64,000 bases of DNA from Paraphaeosphaeria minitans (GCA_015832175.1 WJXW01000003.1:2480001-2544000); one strand, 5' to 3'. Positions 10,995-23,380 are shown, counted from the stretch's first letter. The notes: generated from the letters alone by a model not told the origin. Program-made: numbers and translations.

Positions 10995-13037
10995 ATGGCG
11001 ACCATGATACAGGCAGAGAGCGTATCTACCATGCAGCTCAAAGAGTTCGGCACCATCGCGGTCCAGGAGATACCCCGTAGCGACACGCCAGCCTTGTTGC
11101 TGCTGCACGGGGAGGCCGAGGATGATATCGTCAGTATATTTGCGGACGTGCTGGGACAGCCGTGGCAGGCGACGACATCGCTTGAAGATGTGATGACAGG
11201 GCCTCGGGAAACCATATATGGCATGCGCAGCAGCCTGGCTGTGTCGCAAGCGGGCAGCTGGGACCGGTCGCGCATCCTCATAAACACACATTGCGTCGAC
11301 GGCCCGCACCCACGAGACGACAGCATCACCGAGAGCTGCGACTACGAGTATCTCTACACTGTGTCGACTTTCTTTCGAAGAGACGTGGCGCGCTTTCTGT
11401 CCCTCATTTTGGGCCAGATCAGTCCTCACAGAGACCTGACCAAAAAAGCGCGCACCACACTAATATCCACTACCTTCGCCGATGTCCACGCCGCGCTTCC
11501 AAACCTCGACATATTGTCAGTAGGTGCCGATGCGATAGAGATCAGAGTCGACCTGTTAGAGGAGCCTTTGCCGGACGGGAGCATCAGCAAAATACCCAGT
11601 CTGAAATACGTAGGGGAACAGCTCATGCTCCTGCGACAGCGAAGCGAGCTGCCAATCATCTACACCACAAGATGTACCAAGGAGAACGGCCGCTTCCCGA
11701 TGGACGACCCTGATCTCTTCTTCAAATACCTCACCCGTGCGATTCAGTGGGGCTGTGAGTACGTTGACGTTGAGCTCTGGCTTCCCGACGATATCCGAAG
11801 GAAATTGGCCGAGCGCAAAGGATGCAGCAAAATAATTTCCGCCTTCCATGACTTCTCGGGAAATTTCAAGTGGCTCGCACCGGAGACACAAACCCTGTTT
11901 GAACGGGGAGCGGTATACGGAGACATTGTCAAGATGTACGTGCTGGTAAACTCGATGCAAGAGAACATGGAGCTTGAGTACTTCAGGACGACAATCCAAA
12001 CGAAGTACCCGCACCCACCATTTTCCGGCCTAAACATGGGACCCGCCGGACAACTTACCAGGACCATGAATAAGATATTTACCCCGATAACACACCCACT
12101 TTTACCAATGATCGCGGCTCCCGGCCAATTAAGTGCTGCCCAGATTAATTCGGCTCTTCACAGCATGGGCCAGATGCCTAAGCTAGACGTATACGGCATC
12201 GGCAGCTTCAGGTCAACGTCGCAGGCCATGTTCTTCGAGAAGTGCTTCAATGAACTGAGCCTGCCGCACCAGTTCACGTTCGCGGAGCGTGCACCCAAAG
12301 CCTCGATCGAGTACATCCTGCGGCGACCGAAGTTTGGTGGAGCGTACATCAACCCGCCCCTGGTAGCAGCATCTGCACCCTATCTTCCGGCCTTGTCGAA
12401 TGCTGCGCGCGCCATTGGGCAACTGGACACTGTCTTGGTGCGGCAAGAGAACGGTCAGCAAGTGTTCATTGGCGACAATGCGACGTGGAAGGGCATTCGA
12501 GCAACACTCAGCCGCGACTTTGTGCCATCGGCGTACAGCAGACGAGCAGCGCTGCTGTTGGCGAATTCGGAGGCGGACGCGTCGGCTTCCATCTTTGCGT
12601 TGAAGAGCCTGGGCATAGGGCCCGTTTATACGATTGGATTCAAGGCGAAGGGGTCTTTGTCGACCGAGGTGGAGCCCGTCCGGTCTGTGGAGGACATGAA
12701 GCGACTGGAGCAGCCCTTTGTCATCATATCGGCGTTGCCCGCCGAGAAGTCGCTGCTGGTGGTGCCGCTGCTGAAACACTACCGGGTCAACGGTAAGAAC
12801 GGCGACGGCAACGGCGGGCACGGGATGAAGGTGTCGGGCAAGGTGTTCGTGGACCTAGCCAGCGGGCCTCGCAAGGTCGACCCACTGGCCATAGCGACGT
12901 CAGCGGGCTGGACAGCGTACGGGAGCGCGGACGTGTCTGCATGGACGACGGTGGAAATGATACGGCTGCTGGTGGGCCAGAACATTCCCTACGACTTCGT
13001 CCAGCTAGCGTCTGGCGTGGGCAGGGGCCTGTTTTAA
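10995..13037 (+). CDS. Quinate repressor-like protein (QutR/Qa-1S family)
   Basis: A 680-residue, single-exon protein related to the C-terminal domains of the AROM shikimate-pathway polypeptide, recruited in fungi as repressor of quinate catabolism. It is expected to sense pathway intermediates and inhibit the QutA/Qa-1F activator. After a diverged shikimate-kinase-like segment, a type I dehydroquinase-like domain spans about residues 155-370 (GADAIEIRVDLLEEPLP, PIIYTTRC, SAFHDFSG, DIVKMY). A shikimate-dehydrogenase-like domain follows (GAYINPPLV, DNATWKGI, then the C-terminal Rossmann part). The enzyme motifs are altered, for example GAYINPP in place of the usual T-x-P-x-K region, consistent with a non-catalytic protein. 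Family repressors are about 900 residues with a kinase P-loop; none is visible here, so the N-terminus is short or an upstream exon was missed. No qut structural genes are adjacent. Confidence 0.82.
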   Translation: MATMIQAESVSTMQLKEFGTIAVQEIPRSDTPALLLLHGEAEDDIVSIFADVLGQPWQATTSLEDVMTGPRETIYGMRSSLAVSQAGSWDRSRILINTHCVDGPHPRDDSITESCDYEYLYTVSTFFRRDVARFLSLILGQISPHRDLTKKARTTLISTTFADVHAALPNLDILSVGADAIEIRVDLLEEPLPDGSISKIPSLKYVGEQLMLLRQRSELPIIYTTRCTKENGRFPMDDPDLFFKYLTRAIQWGCEYVDVELWLPDDIRRKLAERKGCSKIISAFHDFSGNFKWLAPETQTLFERGAVYGDIVKMYVLVNSMQENMELEYFRTTIQTKYPHPPFSGLNMGPAGQLTRTMNKIFTPITHPLLPMIAAPGQLSAAQINSALHSMGQMPKLDVYGIGSFRSTSQAMFFEKCFNELSLPHQFTFAERAPKASIEYILRRPKFGGAYINPPLVAASAPYLPALSNAARAIGQLDTVLVRQENGQQVFIGDNATWKGIRATLSRDFVPSAYSRRAALLLANSEADASASIFALKSLGIGPVYTIGFKAKGSLSTEVEPVRSVEDMKRLEQPFVIISALPAEKSLLVVPLLKHYRVNGKNGDGNGGHGMKVSGKVFVDLASGPRKVDPLAIATSAGWTAYGSADVSAWTTVEMIRLLVGQNIPYDFVQLASGVGRGLF

Positions 13038-13962
13038 TATCTGCAAACTTGTTGTGCTCCGCACACCCTTCATGTTGGTGCTCAATGTCTCTTAAGGTGG
13101 AGCGGCGTGGACAGCGTCGGAAATGAACAGCAACACACCAGCGCACCCTCTCCCGTCCGTGGCGATCTGGCAGCGCACCTTCCTCCCGTCCGTAGCGATC
13201 TGGCGGCGGAACCGGGGAGAGCTCAGCGACAGGCCACAGCGCCCGCGTCAACGTACAGAGCGTAACCCGGTACAGCGCTCCGTGTGGCATGCATTACCCC
13301 GGATTCGAAAACGTCTCGAAGACAAGCCCCCAGCGCCATGGCGGTCGCACTTTTAGAGCGCAATCTAAAAGACCCCGATGCGCAATTTGTCGTCGGCCAG
13401 GCGTTGCGGCGCCAAGGCTCTAACCGAGGCCTGCCGTCATGGGCCCGCTCGGCGCTCCCCATCTCACGGCGGCGCCCATGAACAGGCGCTAGCTGGCCTC
13501 TAGCACGCACCCTTGCCCTCATGCTCGGCCCCCCCTCCACACACCGTTGAGTGGAGTGCCGCCTCTGCGCGCTCCGCACCCACCCACCCTGCGCCGCCAG
13601 CGCTGCCCGCCCAGCGCTGCTCCCCAACTGCCGCTTCAAGATGGACCGAGATCGTCATGTGGCCGTGCCAGCTTTTCCCAGCCTGCAACCGCCCACCGTC
13701 GCCTGCTCGCCTGCTCGCCTGCTCGTCGACACACTACTGATTCGTTATCGCCTCCCGCACTCCCGCAGCGAGAGAGCCCTGTCCGCTCGTGAGCAGCACC
13801 CTGGCCGTTCCCCACTGCCTGTGCGGACGCCAGAGGCCTTAATTTGGACCTCCATCTGGCGCTCTGCATTTCCCACTCTTTCCCAGACCGACTACCTCCA
13901 GGCCTGCATCACTAACCGCCAGACATGTGCCTTGACCCTCATTGCCTGCTCCCGCACACTTC
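13038..13962. other. Intergenic / promoter and 5' UTR of the Zn2Cys6 gene
   Basis: GC-rich, with pyrimidine-rich blocks near 13540-13700. Open frames here are unsupported. I see nothing else. Confidence 0.4.
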
Positions 13963-16823
13963 ATGTCCACACAGGTCCTCCAGTCTCCGGTCTCTCAAAT
14001 GTCGAGACCACAGATCGGCATCGACCGCTTACCGGCTCGCCGCGCCTCCAATGAGCCGCGCGAGGCCATGAACTGCAAGAGCTGCCGCAAACGAAAGGTA
14101 CCCCCTCCACCCGTCTCTGTAATGCTGCAGAGCTCGTCTGACTCTACCAGATCAAGTGCAACAGAACACGCCCGACCTGCGAAGCCTGTCAGGTCTTCAA
14201 CTGCCCTTGTATCTACGGTAGGCATTCGCCCATAGCCTCGCTTGAGTAATGGCCTGACCCGCCCCACCAGATGCTGTTCCCAAAAAGAGAGGACCAAAGA
14301 CGGACGTGCTCGAGGCTCTTCTCAAGCGCGTAGATGGTCTGGAGAAGCGTCTGCATTCAGAAGGCAAGAGCGAAAGCGCCATCGAAGACGAGCCCGCTGG
14401 CCAGGAAGGGGTGCTCGAGCGCAGATATTCAGCGGCTTCTTCGCAATCCCGCCCAACCCTCGAGATTCCTCCGAACAACACCAGCGCCACAAAGCAGTTG
14501 ATGTCGCCAATCGAGCCAAGGTGACTATAGCAAAGCCTGTCCTGATGGCTCAGAAAGGTAGCTAACTGCGCGCCAGCATACAACTCCCCAGTTTAGCCAC
14601 GGACGCACTCCTTGACACCTATTTTGCCAGACTCCACGGAAAGCCAAACCACATCCTGGACGAAACCACGACCAGACAGCGACTCCAAGCCAATCAACTG
14701 CCCTCCCACCTAACCTATGCCATATATGCAGTCAGTGCACGGTACGTTTGACGTCACACGATCCTCGTCAACTGCCAATTAATTCGCCTTCCGTAGGTTC
14801 ATGCCCCATTTTGGTGGGTACAACAGCGCCATTCGGGTCAGCGATGAATATGCACGCCGAGCGCGGATGGAGCTGGATATTGACGAGCCCTCTATCGAAG
14901 CCCTGCAGGCCCTAATGATCCTTGCGCAAGCCAATTTCCAGCTGGGCAAGGGCAAGAAGACCTATATGTTGTTAAGTATGTGATTTGCATCGGACGTCGG
15001 AGTATTACCCGTCGCTAATCTTGTGTCGCAGCCTCCGCTATCAGCATGGCATTTGCGCTTGACCTGCATCGCGAACTGCCGCTTGCGCTGAAAGTGTCGC
15101 AAGGCGAACGCGAAGGCCGACGACGGCTGTTCTGGTCCTGTTATCTCATGGATCGCTTCGCAGCTGCGGGTTCCAAACGGCCATCGCTAATCGCAGACGA
15201 GGCCATCGTTCTGCGCCTGCCATCGTGGCAGCTGCATCCAGGCGGCATGTTGCTCGAGGGCGACTATTTTCCTAATGGTTCAAATCTGCAATACATGGCT
15301 GGTGGTCGGGCTGGGCAGGGTAGCATGGGTATGCTGATCGGCATATCAAAGATCCTGGGTATAACAAACCGGTACCTCGCAGCCGGTGGAGTCAGAGGCG
15401 ACTCGCATTTTCCCTGGCATGCCCTTTCGAACCTCTCCAAGATCCGACAGGAACTCGACATCTGGGCCTCAGAAACACAAGACACGTTCACTTCAATCGA
15501 TGCACTCTTTGGCCAACCCGACAGCACGATCCTAGTTCTTAGCAAACTGGTCTATCACCTGATACATTGCTTGATCTATCGGCCCTTCTTACCGGTCGAC
15601 CTTGCCGAGCTGTCTGGATCCTCACAACACCAATCATGGCAGATCGAAGCGACCAACCTGTGCTTTCTTCACGCGAATGCCATAGCCGAACTGGTCGAGA
15701 TAGGCAGGGCTTCTTCTATCATCGACTGGCCCGAGTTTGTGGGCTACTGCATCTGCACTGCTGGAACGATCCACATCCATGGAGTGCACTACCGCGGGCA
15801 GGAGGGTGAAGTCTTCTCCGTCAGCCCAGAGTTTCTGTCGCGAGAGATGCACCAGTTGTCCGAGCTACGGTTTGTCTGGGCAAGCGTAACGCACCAGCGC
15901 GAGACCCTACAAAGCCTCTACGGATGTCACAACGAACTTGTCAAGTCCTTGGCGACTAACCCTATGCGCTTTTCGTCTGTCTTTCAATTGGAAGACTTCT
16001 TCGACCGGTACCCGGGACACGTATTCGATGGTTCGCACGTCATCTTCACGGAAATCCCGGTGGAGATCGTTCAGGAAAGGTATGATCTTCCCATACGTGC
16101 AAACCACTTCTGCTAAACCCGTACAGCTTGCCAGCATACAACGTCGACCAGCGAACCAACCTCTACATGAACACTGGCATGGGTAATCATAACTTATACC
16201 ACCAGTCCCCAATCGTACCGTCCAGCAACACGCATTCGAGTGGACATCCTAACAAGAAACGTCGTTCCAATACCATGAGCTCCGTTAGAGGTTCGCAAGC
16301 TGTTCCCGCACCGCTTCCCACGCCGACGTCAGCAACACATCCCGTGCACCCGGATGCACGACAGGGTGGCCATGACGCTGCTGCCATTCCAGCCCGATCG
16401 CCCGCTTCCGCACCGTCATTCTCGCCTTCTACCCGAAACAACTCCACCACTGGCATACAAAGCAGCAGCCTCCATCTCCCCTTTTCGCCCAATTTCACGT
16501 TTTCGCCCTTGCCGCCGATACCCAGTCTGGCGCCAACACCACCAAACGCCAGTCAGACGCAGGCTCACCCACCGCCTCCGCAGCCCCACGAGCAATCACA
16601 TAGTATATTCGATCCTATGCTCAGCATGCCGACACCATATGACCAGCAGGTTACATATGACCAGCAGGCTACACCAGGCGCTGCAAGCACATCGGGCGGC
16701 TCTGTGCATACGGACCCCGACAAAGACCCATTTCTATGTCTGCTTGAACAACTCGCTGAAAACGAAGTGAGCAGGGGAGGGCCGTCGGAGTTGGATTACT
16801 TCCTGAGCGGCCAAACCGGGTAA
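13963..16823 (+). CDS. Zn2Cys6 fungal-specific transcription factor
   Basis: A nuclear regulator of about 846 residues in seven exons: 13963-14097, 14151-14217, 14271-14520, 14577-14741, 14797-14975, 15032-16079, 16127-16823. The six short introns (47-56 nt) all join in frame. The binuclear zinc cluster is split by the first intron and reads CKSCRKRK + [13 protein letters not shown]...CPC, matching CX2CX6CX6CX2CX6C. A basic linker (KKRGPKTD) and a coiled coil ([16 protein letters not shown]) follow for dimerisation. The middle-homology (Fungal_trans) domain runs from FARLHGK through LDLHRELPL and [14 protein letters not shown]. The tail is rich in Ser, Pro and His, probably an activation region, and contains a [10 protein letters not shown] repeat. 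The start could also be the in-frame Met at 13999. It lies 925 bp after the quinate-repressor-like gene, but its zinc cluster does not resemble QutA, so the targets are unknown. Confidence 0.9.
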
Positions 16824-17943
16824 GCTGTCGCTCGCCAATCTCGCTTCACATCATCACCTGGTCAGAGCTTCGGGCTCGCTCTGGCCTATCTGTGTAACGT
16901 CGCTCCTACGTGACGCACCCTCACCATCGGATCCAGTCTATATCACGATCACGTATCTTCTTTTCTTCATGCATATTTAACTGCGATATATATCTTTTTA
17001 CTACAAAAGGAAAACGGCACGGACTGCAAGCGCGGCGCTGGAGGGGAGTTTGGAATTTACCATCCAGGTCAGGATGGGCCGGGTGCGGCACGGAGCCGCC
17101 CTAGGACCTTTGATTTCGATTTTTCGAAGAGGAGGTATGCTTTGGCTTGGCTTGGGGATTGCCCTGGTCTTGTTTCGTCGCACCATTGCTACGCATCCCT
17201 TACACTGACATCGGTGTATTGTACGATATTTTACGGAGCAGCAGAAGCATGGAGCTGGTCGCTCGCCCTCTCAATCGGCAGAGCAGGCAAATACCATGAC
17301 ATTTTGCATTGCGGATTTCCCAATTGGAAGCTCTAATCTGCTCATCACATCACATCACATCACGTCACACATGCTTTCTCTCAACTGCTTGTCATATCAG
17401 ACATTTCAAGTTTGCAATCTCGTCTCTGAACTGAACTGGTTGCCGTCGCTTGTAGTCCGAAGTTGCTTACCCCTCCCTCCAATCTCCGCTTATCAGCCAG
17501 CGTTAAGGTCGCCCCGTCCGTCAGGTCATTGGCACGCACATCAATTCAGGAATCGTGGAGAGCCGGCCCAGCGCCTGGCGGACAGGATAGGTTGGGGTGA
17601 TCAGACGGTCGGTAGCCGAGTCGATGGACCAGTAGGAATACGGGCCATGCTGTGGTGGGGGAGAAAAATGGCAGTCGGTGATGGGAACCGCCGACCTCTT
17701 CAGTTCGGTGCGGTCGTGCACGGCAAGCGGTGCAGCGCTCTGCACGGAGAGTCACGGAGAGTCACCATGGGGGCGTGTGCCTGGCGCCGAGCGGCGAGCT
17801 GCGCGGTGTCGTGTGGCGTGGACGTGGACGTGGCGTGCACATCAAACGGGGGACAGCGACAGCCGCTGTACGGTGCAGCCTTGCGACCTTGCAGCGACCG
17901 AGCCGTGACAAAGACCAGACTGCCTACCCTCCTACCGACCAGA

Positions 17944-17972
17944 CTACCTACCTACCTACCTACCTACCTACC
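17944..17972. repeat. (CTAC)n microsatellite
   Basis: About seven perfect CTAC units in non-coding DNA. Confidence 0.9.
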
Positions 17973-19099
17973 TTACGGCATGCAGCGCATGTCACTCCCG
18001 CGACATACCGATATACCCATACGAAAGGTGGGCGGAGCAAGGTACCTAGTCTACCTACTGCTCTCAGTGAACGAAGCGTGCGAGCTTCTCGGGCGGGGAC
18101 CGGGATCGCACGTGCGACTTTCGACGTGCATCCCAGCGCCAGCACCAGCGCCAGCACCCCAGCGCTACCTACCTACCTAGTATGTGTACCGTACGTGTCA
18201 AGGCAAGGCAAGGCAAGTCAACCAAGGTAAGTGCAGCGTCGGCTTCTTCGCGCGGACAGCCGGCACTCTTCCCTCGCTGGCGTCGGCGTTCTGGGTTTGA
18301 GCTTTTGGCTTTGGGGAAGGTGGGCTCCGTGCTTGCATCAACGTGCAGCTTGCAGCATGTACGTGCGTGCGTGCGTGCATATGCGCATGCGGGCTGGGTC
18401 CGGGGTTGAGCCCTGGAAAGGAACATGGGATGGGATGGGTTGGTTGGTTGGTTGGTAGTTGTCAGCGTGGGAAATGCGGGGAGATATTGGTATTTTAGGC
18501 GGGATCCTTGTTCGAAGTTGCGCGTGTACGAAGGTAGGTAGATGGGATAGATACATGTCCTTTTTCTTCTTCTCTAGACGTGCGACCGGCTTGTGTTTCC
18601 GAGGCGAGGGGAGGATTATGAGTTGGTGAGGCTGCTCGGTTACGTATAGCGATGCAGTGGAGTGTAGCCTCCTGAGCTTTTTTTTTTTTTCAAATTTTCA
18701 AATTTTCAATTCTTTTGTTCTTTGTTTGCTTGTGTGGATGGTAGCTAGCTGGATTTCCAAGTGACCTGTACAACACGCATGCATCCCCCAACGTCGACGC
18801 GCCGTGCCCTCGTGTGCGGTGCGACGCAAGCACTGCATCCATCGCATTGACGCTCACCTGCACCCCGCGTGCGTCTGCATTGCGTTCTACATTATTTACA
18901 TCTACCAGGTACGCCCGCATCCGATGTGACGTCGGTGCGTGGCCGTGTACCACCAGCGTTTAATCTATAGGGGTGGGTAGCGAGGCGGGTACTCTTCGTC
19001 GTTCATGTCTTTGTGCCCGAAGGCTGGAGGGAACTGGGATGCGCATGTCGAGGCTACGGTAGTGCTGCTGTGCTATTCTGACAAAGCTCCGACCAAACA

Positions 19100-19190
19100 A
19101 GATGAGATGGATGGGATGGATGGGATGGGTGAGGTGAAGTGAAGTGAGTGAGGTGAGGTGAAGTGAGTGAGGTGAGGTGAAGTGAGGCTA
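19100..19190. repeat. GGATG / GTGAGGTGAA minisatellite
   Basis: Imperfect tandem arrays of GGATG then of GTGAG and GTGAA units. Non-coding. Confidence 0.75.
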
Positions 19191-20933
19191 GAATGCCAGG
19201 GACCCTCAATAGGTATGACTTATCAATCAATTTCCCTCTCGCGCATCCGCCGTCATCCACACGCCATGAAGAAATCTCGCAGTCATTTGGCCGACCACTT
19301 TCCTCCGAAACCAACAACTACAACAGAATCTGATTAGATGTCCACCCCCCTCTAGCGCCCACCGCACTTTCGTTTAACAGCACAAGTCAGTGTCACCGCA
19401 ACAAAGGAACGACCCGTTCAGGCGTCCTAGCCCACCCAGCCCGCTCGCTCTTCGACTATCGTTTGAACAAGGGGCGGCTATCGTTTTGCTAGTCTAGCTC
19501 GCCAAGCGCGAGCTGCTGGCAGAGCTCGGACACGGGAGGTATGGTAGGTAGATACCATTCTGGTCCCACTTGAGTCTTCGACTGGAGTTGCACTCGAGCG
19601 TCGGTCGGGATCCACCGATCGCAAGCGCTTGGAAGGAGGTACTTGATCTTCTGGCGCCTGGCCTGCTGGTGTGCGTAGAAGGTACGTACTCTAGCGTGAC
19701 CGGCGAGTCATGATGTTTGTCATCAATGTCATGTACATTTTGCAACCTGTGGGGTACGAGTCAAGCGGGAAGGAGGGGGGAAAGCACTGCCAGACTGCGT
19801 GTTCGTACCGCCCGAGCTGTCCAGCCGTCGAGGTACATGGATAGCGCCGACAGAGAAAAGCTTCCGATCTTGCTTCGACCGTGATTACGGCCATGCGATG
19901 CCATGTCAGGGGTGGAGGGGGTGGTCGTCGCGTCACGTCCGGGCTTGCCATGCCCATGCCTCGTGTTCGCTGCACCCCATCCGAGCCCGAATGCGAAAGT
20001 CGCTCCCGCAAACCAGGCCCATGCAGAGTACACAGTAGTCTGCGTATGTGTGTGTAAATCCTCCACGCAATGCTATCAGTCTCCAACACGATATGCACGC
20101 TTCTGCCGTACCGCGGCAGTCCGTCATGTCTCCGAGTCTCAGGCTTCCTGCGACGGGATGTTGCACCCGCCTTTACCTTCACTTTTGATGCTACGTGATA
20201 CCGCGTTCTACTTCTACGCACGTCTCATTCCCAACAACCTGCTCCGCGCGCTGCGTTCACATACCTTCAGGGTTGCATGGGCGATTGTGACTGAAGCGCT
20301 GGGGCCCCGGATGGGTGGAGTGGGTATCTTGGGTTGGAACCGGGTTTGCACCATGCGAGGCCGATGGCGCTGTGGTGTGAATGGACGACGCAAGAACCCT
20401 GATTTGCAGCCCCAGGGGATGAAAACTGCGAAGCGCCTTGCTGCGAGTGTGAACGTGATCCTACTGTTGCTGTCAAGCTGCGGCATGGATGACAGGCGAG
20501 GGTATCAGCTTCGTGCTCGCATCCAGTCGGTCCCATCACAATCACAACAACATGCTCTCTTATCGCAAACAAGTCTGTGCAACAAGTGTCAAGACGCCCG
20601 TCCGGCAAGGCCAACCATCCGCTGCCCGTTCCCAGCCTACTGTGCGCTACGCAGCCAGGGTCAGGATGCGCAGGAATATCTCCTACCGCGGCTTAAGTCC
20701 GCGGCCCGACCTTGCTCTACAGCCACTCCATTCCTAAACCCTAGACTCACCGCAAAGAGCCGGCTAGTTTGCAATCAGGCGGCCATGGCTCCACGGAGCG
20801 TGCGGTCCGTGTGGCCGCAAGAGGAAGCGCACGATGCACTGAACATGTGTCTGATTCTTCGAAAATAATATAATCTACGTTGCGAGTGTGGTATCTACGG
20901 TGCCTCATTCGCAGACCCGGGTGAGGGGAGATT

Positions 20934-22710
20934 CTAAGTCATGGTAACCTGGAAATGGTATTAGCACGGGACCAAACGAAGATGCGCGGAACCTGACTTA
21001 CCAATTCCTCTGCTGAGACGGGGTGGATAGCCTGGGACGGCACGTTAGCAAAGGTTCACTTGAGACTCCGAATCTGCTTCCCCGCATAGCACAGGGCCGC
21101 AGCCACCTGATGCACAGATGCATCCAGGCCCGAAGCAGCCACAGGACCGGTGATGTACTTACCACGCAGTTGTCAAAATCCTTCTTGGTGGCGCCCATCT
21201 TGATCGCCACGCCGAAGCCCTGCAGAATCTCTGAAGAGCCCTGGCCCAGGATGTGCAGGCCTACCACCTTCTCCTCCTCGCCGACGCAGATGATCTTGTA
21301 AGCCGTTGGGCCCTTCTCCCCCTGCTCCATCATCGCGTAGTACATTCCCGTGAATTCCGTCTTATATATCTTCACCTTATCCCCGTATTTTTCGCGGGCC
21401 TCAGGCTCGGTGAGACCGATGGACCCGATTTCCGGGTGAGCGAACACCACAGAGGGTATGTTGTCATAAGATAGATGAGCGTCGGGCATGCCTCCAAAGA
21501 GACGGTCTGACAGCCGGCGTCCTGCGGCAATGGCGACAGGGGTCAGCTCGAAGCCACTATCGGATGCATCGCCAATTGCGTAGATGCTGGAGATGTTGGT
21601 GTTTTGGTATTCGTCGACCATGATGTGGTTCTTGTCGTTCAATTTGAGACCCAGGTCCTTGATGCGCAGATCCTCCACTTCCGGGGAGCGGCCCGTGGCG
21701 AACAAGACGCATTCGACTTCGAGAGTGCTCTCCTTCTTGCTTTCGGTCTCCTGGTAGGTAACTCGCTTCATCCCATTACCAATGTCTTCCACCTTTGTAA
21801 TTTGCGAACCCTTGTACAAGTGGACGCCCTGACGCTCGTACTCCTTGGTTACCGTATCCTGGATCATGGGGTCAAACGAACGGAGGAGCTTCTGGCCTCG
21901 GATGAAGAAATGTGTCTCCGTCCCTAGAGCGTGCATCATGCCCGACATCTCTACACCAATGTACCCTGCACCGCTGGTAGCGATGCTCTTGGGCTGGGTT
22001 TCGAGATCGAAGAAACCATCACTGTCGATGCAGAGCTCAGCTCCGGGAATGTCGGGTATGTTAGGACGTCCGCCTGTTGCGATGAGGATGTGCTTTCCCT
22101 TTATCCTCTGGGTACCTCCCTCGTTCAACGCAACCTCGACCTCGTCCGTCGCAACAAACTTGGCCCGGCCTTTGTAGTGCTTGATCTCGTCCTTGTTCAG
22201 GTTGTTCTCGTAGATACCGTTCAACCTCTTGACGTAAGCATCACGCTTCTTCTTGAAGAAAGGCCAGTCGAAGGTTGGAGTGTCGTATCCTCCGAATCCA
22301 TAGGCCCTCGCATCTTTGAAAGTCTCAGAGATGGCAGCCGCATTCCAGGTGATCTTCTTGGGCACGCAACCCACGTTCACGCAAGTACCGCCGTAACGCT
22401 TCGACTCGATGGAAATAACTTTGGCGCCATGCTTTGCAGCTCTGCGAGCTGAAGCGATACCTCCACTGCCGATACCAATGACAAGGTAGTCACACTCTTC
22501 TGTCTGCGTGATGGGAGCCATGGTGGGGGCGGATGAGGAAAAGTGAGAAGAAAGAGCTGACAAACGCGAGGCAGCCACTATTGCTCGAGGGGCAGTTGCG
22601 AGAGTGGGGCGTCTTGAAGCAAGCAGGCGCGGGGCAGCAGCAGAAGGAGCAGTGAAAGGGGGTCTCGGAGTGAGCCTTTGCAACTGTCTCAAAGCAAGTG
22701 TTCTACGCAT
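20934..22710 (-). CDS. GLR1: Glutathione reductase
   Basis: Reduces glutathione disulfide with NADPH and FAD, in cytosol and mitochondria. Three exons: complement(20934..20948, 21002..21031, 21163..22710), 530 residues. FAD binding is IGIGSGGIASARRA; the redox motif is GGTCVNVGC with cysteines 110 and 115. The NADPH site is SGAGYIGVEMSG, followed by IYAIGDASD and the dimerisation domain. The two tiny 3' exons supply the essential AIHPVSAEE loop with the active-site His-Glu pair, then end VTMT. The 63-residue N-terminal extension is rich in Arg, Ser and Ala with no acids, a typical mitochondrial presequence. Met64 (codon 22521-22519) starts the core and would give a cytosolic form, as known for yeast Glr1. 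It diverges from a small membrane-protein gene at 23381. Confidence 0.96.
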
Positions 22711-23380
22711 TAAGGCAGCCGTGGTACTTATACGATGACGGCACTGCAGGGAGAGCCCAGAAGATAAGTGGAAGCTACGGGTTAGTAATCCTGTGGAGCC
22801 CGAGCAAACGAGCGACGGATGAAGCTACTGACGCTGATGAAGCTGCTGGGATTTGTCAAAAGAGTGAATGCTAGGTGTATGGCAGCTGTACAAACTCTCT
22901 AGGAAGCAGTGCGCGGTCTCGCAGCGTAAATATGCTTAATGAATGCTGTTCGAGAGGATCGAGAATCGAGAATCGACGTCTTTCAGGGTTGGTGATGACG
23001 AAACGTGAAATTCGTGCAGCGGATAGCCGCATGGCGCTAGGCGTTTCCGGGCAGCTACGCTTGATTACCTCATCAATCGCGGTCCCAACACCGTGCTCTG
23101 TCAGACAGTGCATGACTGATTCCACATGTCGCAGATATCCTCGCATTTCACGACAGTCGACAAGTAGGACGGCGTGCTGAAGCATGTCCGCCAGAGCACA
23201 CTTCAGCAGCCACACATCGTAGCTCGGCTCCGGCATCGTACGACAACCGTAGACCGTGCACGCGCTCGTCTTGTTCGCTAGGCCTGCCAGGCATCGACCG
23301 TACTGCAACAATTCGAGACCTTGCAGGGTATAAGAATCGCAATGGGTGGTAGACTGTCCATGCCCCGCGGGGCAGATGGC
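22711..23380. other. Shared intergenic region, likely bidirectional promoter
   Basis: This lies between the divergent glutathione reductase and small membrane-protein genes. Open frames here lack support. In-frame Mets at 23342 and 23360 could extend the rightward gene. Confidence 0.4.

Larger units (their letters stand above)
16824..20933. other. Long low-complexity intergenic region
   Basis: About 4.1 kb with no supported gene. It contains many short simple repeats: (CTAC)n at about 17944-17972, CAGCGC-rich blocks near 18130, (GTGC)n near 18364, (TTGG)n at 18438-18457, a T run near 18680 and a GTGAG/GGATG-rich minisatellite at about 19100-19190. Two long open frames (17296-18180 and 19903-20868) look like chance frames through GC-rich repeats: neither has domain features. 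A large regulatory region or an unannotated lncRNA is possible but not shown. Confidence 0.4.

Noticed and set aside
11000..13000. Bona fide AROM or shikimate-pathway enzyme
   Set aside because: Key dehydrogenase and kinase motifs are altered or missing and the EPSP synthase and DHQ synthase domains are absent, so a regulatory QutR-type protein fits better.
17296..18180. Open reading frame of 294 codons on the plus strand
   Set aside because: It runs through simple repeats (CTAC, CACAT, CAGCGC), has no domain features and overlaps equally long frames in other phases, so it is probably chance.
19903..20868. Open reading frame of 321 codons on the plus strand
   Set aside because: It is rich in Cys and Arg of the kind expected from GC-rich non-coding DNA. 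I recognise no motif and no exon continuation.
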